In this document: one piece after another, positions 15,271 through 21,133 of the stretch
Layout: each line of letters opens with the position of its first letter
Position numbering within the stretch: the first letter of the stretch is position 1
Assembly: GCA_934693135.1 (NCBI GenBank)
Contig: CAKUVA010000031.1
Location: forward strand, 1-21,133
Reading direction: 5' to 3'
Origin: an uncultured Bacteroidales bacterium
GTDB taxonomy: Bacteria > Bacteroidota > Bacteroidia > Bacteroidales > UBA932
DNA length: 21,133 bases
Notes under the pieces: generated by a model
Database searches by the model: none
Told to the model about the DNA's origin: nothing
The model's input: the letters and a program-made list of their open reading frames with translations, nothing else
Made by a program: the position numbers and the translations under genes

Positions 15271-17469
15271 ATGGAAATTAACAACATGCAGAACAACGGA
15301 TCACAAGGTAAACTTGAGTGCCTAAGTAAGTTCGCGACGAACTTGAATGAACGAGCGGCTGCGGGTAAACTCGATCCGGTCATCGGCAGGGATGATGAGA
15401 TACGTCGTGTTCTTCAAATATTGAGTAGGAGGACAAAAAATAACCCTATTTTGGTTGGTGAACCAGGTGTTGGTAAGACAGCCATTGCCGAAGGCCTTGC
15501 TCAAAAAATAGTTGATGGTGCAGTACCGGAGAATCTTAAGGATAAGGTAGTGTATTCATTGGATATGGGTGCGCTTATTGCCGGCGCAAAATATCAAGGT
15601 GAGTTCGAGGAAAGACTTAAAGGTGTAGTGAAGGATGTAGTCGATAGCCAAGGTCAGATAATCTTGTTTATAGATGAAATCCATACATTGGTCGGGGCCG
15701 GAAGAGCTTCAGGCGCAATGGATGCTTCAAATATTCTTAAACCAGCATTGGCTCGTGGCGAACTTAGGACTATAGGCTCCACCACATTGGATGAATATCA
15801 GAAGTATTTCGAAGCTGACAAAGCTCTTGAAAGGCGTTTCCAAATGGTTACCGTGGATGAACCTACTCCGGCTGAATCCATAGCTATATTGAGAGGTCTA
15901 AAGGAAAAGTACGAGAACCATCATAAGGTGCGTATTGAGGATGATGCACTTATTGCGGCTGTAAATCTATCCCATAGGTATATCACTAACAGATTTCTTC
16001 CAGACAAGGCCATTGATTTGGTGGATGAGGCGGCTTCAAAGCTTCGTCTTGAGATGAACTCTGTTCCAGAGCCTATTGATGAACTTAATAGCCAGATAAG
16101 GCAACTTGAGATAGAAAAAGAGGCTATCAAGAGGGAAGGCGTTTCATTGAAATTAGAGAAGATTGAGAGTCAACTGAAAGAACTTAATGAGAAACGTGAA
16201 GCTCTCATGAAGAGGTGGAATGAAGAAAAGAGTATTCTTTCAGGCATCCAAACCGCACGTCAGCAGATTGAAGATTATAAAATAGAGGCTCAGTCTGCGG
16301 AAAGGGCTGGAGATTATGGTAAAGTTGCCGAGCTACGTTACGGAAAGATAGCTGAGGCACAGAAACGTATAGATGAACTTACTGCGAAACAGGCTGCTGT
16401 AAAGGATCCTATCATCACGGAGGCTGTAACGCCTGAAGATATTGCAGATGTTGTGTCCAGGTGGACAGGTATACCTGTGAATAGAATGCTTGAGAGCGAG
16501 AAGGAGAAGTTGCTTAGAATGGAGGAGGAACTTCATAAGAGGGTTGTAGGACAGGATCAGGCAATACATGCTGTGGCAGATGCAGTACGTAGAAGCCGTG
16601 CCGGACTTTCCAATGAGAAGAGGCCTATCGGTTCTTTCTTGTTCATGGGCACGACTGGTGTAGGTAAGACTGAACTTGCCAAGGCTCTTGCAGAATTTCT
16701 GTTCAATGATGAGAACATGATTACTCGTATTGATATGAGCGAGTATCAGGAGCGACACACAGTGAGTCGTCTTATTGGCGCTCCTCCGGGATATGTTGGA
16801 TACGATGAAGGCGGTCAACTTACTGAGGCAGTAAGACGTAAACCTTATTCTGTGGTACTTCTTGATGAAATAGAGAAGGCACATCCGGATGTGTTCAATA
16901 TTCTGCTTCAGGTTCTTGATGATGGTAGGTTGACAGACAACAAGGGACGTACGGTAGATTTCAAGAACACTATCATTATCATGACTTCCAATGTCGGCTC
17001 AGATATTATCCAAGGGTATATGGAGAAACTTCCGGAATCTGGTGCGGGCAGGGATGAGATGCTTGCCGAATGTAGGGACAAGATTCTCGAACTTCTCAAA
17101 CAGACCATAAGACCAGAGTTCTTGAATCGTATCGATGAGATAATAATGTTTGAGCCTCTTACCAAGAAGGATGTTAGAGATATTCTTCATATACAGATGA
17201 ATGAACTCCAACATAAACTTTCCGAAGATGGTGTTGAGATATCATTTACTGAAGCCTTTGAGGACTATATGACGAATATGGGTTATGATCCAGCATTCGG
17301 TGCGCGGCCTGTGAAGAGGGTAATGCAACGCGAGTTGGTAAATAAACTTGCTAAAGCTATTCTTGATGGTACTGTTCACAAAGATTCTGCGGTAGAAGCA
17401 GATGTTGAAAATGGTGAAATTATCCTACGGAATAAACCTGCGGAAACCAAGGCTGAAAGAGTTCTTTAG
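15271..17469 (+). CDS. clpB: ClpB-type disaggregase lacking the N-terminal Clp_N domain
   Basis: Hexameric AAA+ chaperone that threads aggregated proteins through its pore, usually with DnaK. AAA-1: Walker A GEPGVGKT at 63-70, Walker B ILFIDE at 131-136, pore loop KYQG at 107-110. A coiled-coil middle domain follows (about 255-375), with the ClpB-like segment AELRYGKIAEAQKRIDEL. AAA-2: Walker A GTTGVGKT at 460-467, Walker B VVLLDE at 528-533. The two Walker A motifs are 397 residues apart, about the same as in E. coli ClpB from memory, so the M-domain is full length and this is ClpB rather than ClpC. At 732 residues it is some 130-145 shorter than usual ClpB, and all of the loss is at the N-terminus. 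No Clp_N coding is visible upstream. A structured leader precedes it and a strong terminator follows. Confidence 0.93.
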   Translation: MEINNMQNNGSQGKLECLSKFATNLNERAAAGKLDPVIGRDDEIRRVLQILSRRTKNNPILVGEPGVGKTAIAEGLAQKIVDGAVPENLKDKVVYSLDMGALIAGAKYQGEFEERLKGVVKDVVDSQGQIILFIDEIHTLVGAGRASGAMDASNILKPALARGELRTIGSTTLDEYQKYFEADKALERRFQMVTVDEPTPAESIAILRGLKEKYENHHKVRIEDDALIAAVNLSHRYITNRFLPDKAIDLVDEAASKLRLEMNSVPEPIDELNSQIRQLEIEKEAIKREGVSLKLEKIESQLKELNEKREALMKRWNEEKSILSGIQTARQQIEDYKIEAQSAERAGDYGKVAELRYGKIAEAQKRIDELTAKQAAVKDPIITEAVTPEDIADVVSRWTGIPVNRMLESEKEKLLRMEEELHKRVVGQDQAIHAVADAVRRSRAGLSNEKRPIGSFLFMGTTGVGKTELAKALAEFLFNDENMITRIDMSEYQERHTVSRLIGAPPGYVGYDEGGQLTEAVRRKPYSVVLLDEIEKAHPDVFNILLQVLDDGRLTDNKGRTVDFKNTIIIMTSNVGSDIIQGYMEKLPESGAGRDEMLAECRDKILELLKQTIRPEFLNRIDEIIMFEPLTKKDVRDILHIQMNELQHKLSEDGVEISFTEAFEDYMTNMGYDPAFGARPVKRVMQRELVNKLAKAILDGTVHKDSAVEADVENGEIILRNKPAETKAERVL

Positions 17470-17500
17470 ACTATAGGAAAACAAGATGTCTTTAATGTGA

Positions 17501-17547
17501 AACTCCCAGATGATTGAGATCTGTATCAGTCATCTGGGAGTTTTTTT
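17501..17547 (+). terminator. clpB terminator
   Basis: Perfect 13-bp stem, 17501-17513 with 17530-17542, 16-base loop, followed by T7 (17541-17547). In the other direction the stem is followed only by TTTCAC, so it may serve the convergent dipeptidase gene weakly. Confidence 0.93.
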
Positions 17548-17561
17548 ATTGTCTTAGGAAG

Positions 17562-19370
17562 CTATTCGCTTTTGGCCTGTCTTTCTTCTATGACATCGCC
17601 ATGCAACTGGACTACGGCTTCTCTCCAAGTATCTGTATATCCTGGTTGGGTCAGGCCTGCAGGAATTCCAGCAGAGAATTCTGTGTGCTTGAATGAACCA
17701 TCAGGATTCTGAGCCTTAACATTGCCGTCAATAAATTTTACGAGCAGAGTTTCTTCGAGCTTGCTCCAATCATTGAATATGTTTTGTGCGGTTTCTATTG
17801 AATATTTTGTGAGGAATCTCTTTACTGTAGCAAATGAATCCCCTGTATCTATGAGTGCATCATAAGTGGCGGATGCCTTCTTCCCTTTTTTCTCGGCTCC
17901 ATCCAATGCTTTTTTATAGAGATCAAGTGCAGTTCGATCGGTCTGCCGAACTTTCTCCATCTGTTCGTTCTCGAATTTGTCAATGCGTTCGCGTACATAC
18001 GGAGCCATGATATTGTACATCTTGTAGCAGGCGTTTGAAATTCTGTTGTTCATCCAGAATGATGAAGTCGCTGAATAATGAAGGAGGTCTCCATTGCCTT
18101 GTCTGAAGCAGTCTGGGACTCTGTTTGTGTTGGTGTAGATTGGCGTGAGATAGGATGTAGCAGCATCGTCTGTACCGAACCAGATGATACCTCCGACAAC
18201 ATCCGGATAAGCACTTCGAGCTTGCCCTACAAACCAAAATCCAGTCTGTTGGGTGGCTATGGCGCGTTCGTTGGTATAGGTCTTTCCATCAAATTCGAAA
18301 TCCATTGGCCTCCATCTGTATGGCAATGCATTTCCACCAGCTCCTATATCTTGTGTCATGTCCATTGGTGTACCTTCGTAGTGGTCTCTCATTACGTCAG
18401 CTACATTCTTGACGGTTACTTTCTTGGCTGGTTTTACCCATAGAGGCATCCTGTTATCAGGGTTGTATCCCATAGCGTAGTCAATAAAAGAATATGCATC
18501 TTTGCTGACGAGGTTGTCTCCTTCATCATAGTATGTGAACCATCCGCTACAGAGGAGATTGAATGCGCTCCATACTCTTGCCTCGCATCCTCTGAGTGCT
18601 CCGAAGTCTGCAGGACAGTAAGCATCACGGAAACTGAATTCGCTATCTGGCCCATTATACCAACCATTCTGTCGTGCAAATTCTATAACATCAGGTGCAT
18701 ACATGCAATTTGCAGGATCATTAAGCGGGAATGTCGTAATTCTGGACTGGTTTGCATGGCTACAAATGAAACCATCCGGAATGCGCCTGGCTACCCAAAC
18801 TGCACCTTTGCTTCTGTTTGTGCCGTTGACTACATTTGATCCTTTACCTACCATTTCCAGAATCCATGCTTCATTCTTGTCTGCGATGGAGAATGATTCA
18901 CCTTCTGAGAAATATCCGTATTTCTGAACCAGTCCTGTCATGACTTTTATTGCTTCTCTTGCAGTTTTAGCTCTCTGAAGAGTGATGTATATCAATGAAC
19001 CATAATCCATTATACCATTATGGTCTACTAACTCTTCTCTTCCGCCGAATGTGGTTTCTGCTATGATAAGCTGGTGTTCGTTCATGTTTCCGACGGTTTT
19101 ATATGTATGTTCGACTTGATCTATCAGACCAAGAAACTGCCCGGAATCCCAATCGTATACTCTTAGTTTGTCGCCGTGCTTCCAATCTGCCTCAGGCTTG
19201 AAGTAAAGTTCTCCGTAGAGCCAATGTGAATCTGCAGCGTATGATACCATGCAGGATCCATCCGCGCTGGCACCTTTAGTCACGATTACATTTGTGCAGG
19301 CGTTGCTGTCTGTGGCGAAAATACTTGCTGCCGTTGCGAAGGCTATGCAGATCAATGTTTTTATTTTCAT
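17562..19370 (-). CDS. C69-family dipeptidase, exported
   Basis: Ntn-hydrolase-fold cysteine peptidase of the PepD/dipeptidase A type, which cleaves dipeptides; exported here. Signal peptide MKIKTLICIAFATAASIFA is followed shortly by SNACTNVIVTKGASADGS, where the Cys of ACTN is the expected N-terminal nucleophile after processing. Downstream family blocks include YAADSHWLYGELYF, GNMNEHQLIIAETTFGGREE, MDYGSLIYITLQRAKTAREA and EGESFSIADKNEAWILEM. About 602 residues. An in-frame ATG at 19397 would add nine residues including two acidic ones before the signal peptide, and would place the opposite promoter's -33 inside the coding region, so I prefer 19370. Probable role: periplasmic or outer-membrane-side peptide breakdown for nutrition. 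Monocistronic, convergent with clpB. Confidence 0.92.
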   Translation of the reverse strand: MKIKTLICIAFATAASIFATDSNACTNVIVTKGASADGSCMVSYAADSHWLYGELYFKPEADWKHGDKLRVYDWDSGQFLGLIDQVEHTYKTVGNMNEHQLIIAETTFGGREELVDHNGIMDYGSLIYITLQRAKTAREAIKVMTGLVQKYGYFSEGESFSIADKNEAWILEMVGKGSNVVNGTNRSKGAVWVARRIPDGFICSHANQSRITTFPLNDPANCMYAPDVIEFARQNGWYNGPDSEFSFRDAYCPADFGALRGCEARVWSAFNLLCSGWFTYYDEGDNLVSKDAYSFIDYAMGYNPDNRMPLWVKPAKKVTVKNVADVMRDHYEGTPMDMTQDIGAGGNALPYRWRPMDFEFDGKTYTNERAIATQQTGFWFVGQARSAYPDVVGGIIWFGTDDAATSYLTPIYTNTNRVPDCFRQGNGDLLHYSATSSFWMNNRISNACYKMYNIMAPYVRERIDKFENEQMEKVRQTDRTALDLYKKALDGAEKKGKKASATYDALIDTGDSFATVKRFLTKYSIETAQNIFNDWSKLEETLLVKFIDGNVKAQNPDGSFKHTEFSAGIPAGLTQPGYTDTWREAVVQLHGDVIEERQAKSE

Positions 19371-19382
19371 AATATGATACAT

Positions 19383-19414
19383 TTTGTTCTCTTCCATTAT
19401 TTTGATTATTTTTG
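19383..19414 (+). promoter_or_regulatory. Predicted promoter for the small secreted protein gene
   Basis: TTTG at 19383-19386, a 20-base spacer, and TATTTTTG at 19407-19414 (exact TAnnTTTG). The transcription start would be near 19420, giving a leader of about 60 bases. It overlaps the leader of the divergent dipeptidase gene. Confidence 0.6.
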
Positions 19415-19441
19415 TCCGGACGTATCAGACATTATCGTCTG

Positions 19442-19449
19442 CAAAGCTA
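19442..19449 (-). promoter_or_regulatory. -7 box for the dipeptidase gene
   Basis: TAGCTTTG on the minus strand (19449-19442) matches TAnnTTTG. A TTTC at 19469-19466 lies 16 bases further upstream, shorter than the usual spacer. The start would be near 19436, about 65 bases before the ATG at 19370. Confidence 0.5.
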
Positions 19450-19456
19450 TCAATTT

Positions 19457-19469
19457 TTTCGTAACGAAA
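19457..19469. promoter_or_regulatory. Short inverted repeat in the divergent promoter region
   Basis: TTTCG-TAA-CGAAA, a 5-bp inverted repeat just upstream of the dipeptidase -7 box. It could be an operator for the divergent pair, but repeats this short arise by chance in A/T-rich DNA. Confidence 0.2.
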
Positions 19470-19480
19470 CGTAAAAGATT

Positions 19481-19900
19481 ATGAGAAGAATTTTTTGCCT
19501 GCCGTTTCTGGTGCTCATTTTTGTAAATGTCAATGTGTTTGCTCAGGAGCAGCAGGCTCCGTCTCCGGAGGAGATGGCCGCGAAGGAAGCCGATAGGCTC
19601 GCGGAGCTGCTCAAGTTGGAGGATTGGCAGGTTTTCTATGTAGATTCTACGCTACAGCATGACTATGCCGCATGTCAAGAAGAGATAAAGCGTTTGCAGG
19701 GTGCACGGGTTGATAATTATGACTTGTATACATTGGCTCAGGATAAGTGGATGGAACAGATAGATAAAACATATCGAAAGATTTTTACCGATCAACAGTG
19801 GGCTGCGTATTTGAAGAGTGGTGCAGGGAAGCGGATAAAAGCTCGTGAGAAGCGTAAGGCGAAAATTGAGAAGGCTACGGACAATGTATCAGGAAATTGA
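19481..19900 (+). CDS. Small secreted hypothetical protein
   Basis: 139 residues with a clear signal peptide (MRRIFCLPFLVLIFVNVNVF, cleavage after AQ or just before EQQ). The mature part is helical and highly charged: a segment from EEMAAKEADRLAELLKLEDW to DSTLQHDYAACQEEIKRLQ, then WMEQIDKTYRKIFTDQQWAA and a basic Lys/Arg-rich tail (about 117-132). The layout of two helical pairs recalls small periplasmic Spy/CpxP-like chaperones, but I see no LTxxQ motif, so this is only a suggestion. Its promoter interlocks with that of the dipeptidase, and pheS starts 32 bases after the stop behind its own -7 box. Function unknown. Confidence 0.75.
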   Translation: MRRIFCLPFLVLIFVNVNVFAQEQQAPSPEEMAAKEADRLAELLKLEDWQVFYVDSTLQHDYAACQEEIKRLQGARVDNYDLYTLAQDKWMEQIDKTYRKIFTDQQWAAYLKSGAGKRIKAREKRKAKIEKATDNVSGN

Positions 19901-19901
19901 T

Positions 19902-19909
19902 TAATTTTG
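19902..19909 (+). promoter_or_regulatory. -7 box for pheS
   Basis: TAATTTTG matches TAnnTTTG and starts 2 bases after the stop codon of the upstream gene. The start would fall near 19915, with a leader of about 17 bases. No -33 TTTG is seen at the expected place, so pheS may also be reached by read-through. Confidence 0.4.
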
Positions 19910-19931
19910 TATTTCTAAACGACGAAATAGT

Positions 19932-20966
19932 ATGAAAGAGGAAATAGAACAGATTCTCGCAGAAGTGAGAGACCTTAAGTGCAAGACTGAAAAAGATATA
20001 GAGGAAGCAAGAGTACGTCTTCTTGGTAAGAAGGGTGAGATAACCAAGCTTTTCGAGGAGTTTAGGACTATCGCTCCAGAAATGAAGAAAGAGTTCGGCC
20101 AGAAGCTTAATGTCCTCAAGAAGGAGGCTGTATCAAGAATTGAGGAACTTAAAGCATCTGTAGAGGCTTCAGCTTCTACATCGTCTGAAGCTTTTGATGC
20201 GACCATGCCAGGTGATCCGATTCCCCTTGGAACAAGGCATCCTGTTTCCATTGCAAGACAGCAGATAGTCAATATATTTCGTAAGTTTGGCTATGATGTC
20301 GCCGAAGGGCCGGAGATTGAGGATGATTATCATGTATTCGAGGCGTTAAATTTCCCACCTAATCATCCTGCAAGAGATATGCAGGATACGTTCTTTGTGT
20401 CAACTGGACATAAAGATCCGATTCTTCTCCGTACTCATACTTCGTGTGTGCAGGTTCGGGCTATGGAGAATATGAAACTGCCTATCCGCGTGATTTGTCC
20501 AGGGCGAGTTTTTAGAAATGAAGCCATTTCAGCTCGAGCACATTGTATCTTCCATCAGGTGGAGGGGTTGTATATAGATGAAAATGTTACATTTGCTGAT
20601 TTGAAGCAGGCGATTCTCTTGTTTGCGCGTGAGATGTTCGGGCCAGATACCCAGATACGTATGCGTCCGTCATATTTTCCGTTTACCGAACCATCTGCTG
20701 AGGTAGATGTGAGCTGTAATATATGCCACGGAAAAGGTTGTAATATCTGCAAGGGGACAGGTTGGCTTGAGATTCTTGGTTGTGGTATGGTGGATCCTAA
20801 CGTTCTTGAGGCTTCTGGAATTGATAGTAAGAAATATTCCGGATTTGCTTTCGGTATGGGTATTGAGCGTATAGCGATGCTCAAATGGCAGGTGAACGAT
20901 CTTCGCCATTATTTCGAGAATGATATGCGTTTCCTTCGTGAGTTCAGTACATGTGTTGAGGTATAG
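19932..20966 (+). CDS. pheS: Phenylalanine--tRNA ligase alpha subunit
   Basis: Catalytic subunit of the alpha2-beta2 enzyme that charges tRNA-Phe. 344 residues, near the family norm. N-terminal helical coiled coil (1-85); catalytic core with GDPIPLGTRHPVS, AEGPEIEDDYHVFEALNFP (124-142), class II motif 2 at VFRNEAISARAHCIFHQVEG (193-212) and motif 3 at FAFGMGIERIAML (305-317). Between the FTEPSAEVDV and WLEILGCGMVDPN blocks is an insert with Cys262, Cys265, Cys270 and Cys273 (CxxC-x4-CxxC), which looks like a zinc knuckle and, as I recall, is common in Bacteroidota PheS. pheT does not follow; a tRNA gene does, so the subunits are encoded apart. No clear terminator follows. Confidence 0.98.
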   Translation: MKEEIEQILAEVRDLKCKTEKDIEEARVRLLGKKGEITKLFEEFRTIAPEMKKEFGQKLNVLKKEAVSRIEELKASVEASASTSSEAFDATMPGDPIPLGTRHPVSIARQQIVNIFRKFGYDVAEGPEIEDDYHVFEALNFPPNHPARDMQDTFFVSTGHKDPILLRTHTSCVQVRAMENMKLPIRVICPGRVFRNEAISARAHCIFHQVEGLYIDENVTFADLKQAILLFAREMFGPDTQIRMRPSYFPFTEPSAEVDVSCNICHGKGCNICKGTGWLEILGCGMVDPNVLEASGIDSKKYSGFAFGMGIERIAMLKWQVNDLRHYFENDMRFLREFSTCVEV

Positions 20967-21018
20967 GGAGCTTCTAAGGGGGAAATTTCCGAAAAAATCT
21001 GAAAAATTATTAAAAAAA

Positions 21019-21049
21019 TTTGGAAAGTCAGATTTTATGACTACCTTTG
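21019..21049 (+). promoter_or_regulatory. Consensus promoter for tRNA-Gly
   Basis: TTTG at 21019-21022, a 19-base spacer, TACCTTTG at 21042-21049. This is the best match to the Bacteroidota housekeeping promoter in the window. The start would be near 21056, about 26 bases before the mature tRNA. Confidence 0.8.
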
Positions 21050-21081
21050 CAATCCCGAAACACCAATAGGGATTACATAAT

Positions 21082-21133
<52 letters not shown>

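Noticed and set aside
16333..16884. A 183-codon open frame antisense to clpB
   Set aside because: Opposite the highly conserved AAA-2 region; no credible start signal or motif.
20981..20990. Palindrome GGAAATTTCC after pheS
   Set aside because: Short and A/T-centred, no T tract, not placed on the tRNA promoter; likely chance.

Overview
The window looks like ordinary chromosome from a member of the Bacteroidota, order Bacteroidales. The evidence is a TonB-dependent receptor paired with a DUF4249 lipoprotein, secD and secF fused into one gene, a FloA/NfeD pair, a C69 dipeptidase, and a PheS carrying a four-cysteine insert. Several genes are preceded by the Bacteroidota -33/-7 promoter (TTTG, about 19-20 bases, TAnnTTTG), and strong Shine-Dalgarno sequences are nearly absent. 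A Muribaculaceae- or Prevotella-like host is my guess only. I see no mobile element, phage, CRISPR array or obvious horizontally acquired island.

Layout. 24-3472 (+): outer-membrane receptor and its DUF4249 lipoprotein partner, ending at a terminator shared with the convergent floA. 6909-3559 (-): a PD40/SPOR-like envelope protein, then nfeD-floA from its own predicted promoter. 7020-10082 (+): the SecDF fusion, divergent from the PD40 gene. 10083-10485: a 403-base gap with two terminators and an unexplained run of inverted repeats. 12123-10486 (-): an OmpA-like/TPR envelope protein. 12273-15082 (+): a tight operon of a sigma-54 activator without a receiver domain, LptE, a TPR-tailed protein and SecG. 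15271-17469 (+): a ClpB-type disaggregase without its N-domain, behind a strongly structured leader. 19370-17562 (-): C69 dipeptidase. 19481-20966 (+): a small secreted protein and PheS. 21082 to the end: a truncated tRNA-Gly(GCC) with a near-perfect housekeeping promoter.

Taken together, most of the window concerns envelope construction and protein traffic: SecDF and SecG drive Sec export, LptE helps LPS reach the surface, FloA/NfeD organise the inner membrane, and several exported proteins (receptor, DUF4249, OmpA-like/TPR, PD40/SPOR, dipeptidase) use that route. ClpB and PheS add protein quality control and translation. I did not find a clearly new multi-gene system. The most unusual signals are the clpB locus (no N-domain, plus a leader hairpin with a 16-bp stem and a UUCG tetraloop whose wobble pairs fit a plus-strand RNA), the face-to-face promoters between the dipeptidase and the small secreted protein, and a near-leaderless start for the sigma-54 activator. 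All family names come from recognising motifs by eye; no database search was run.
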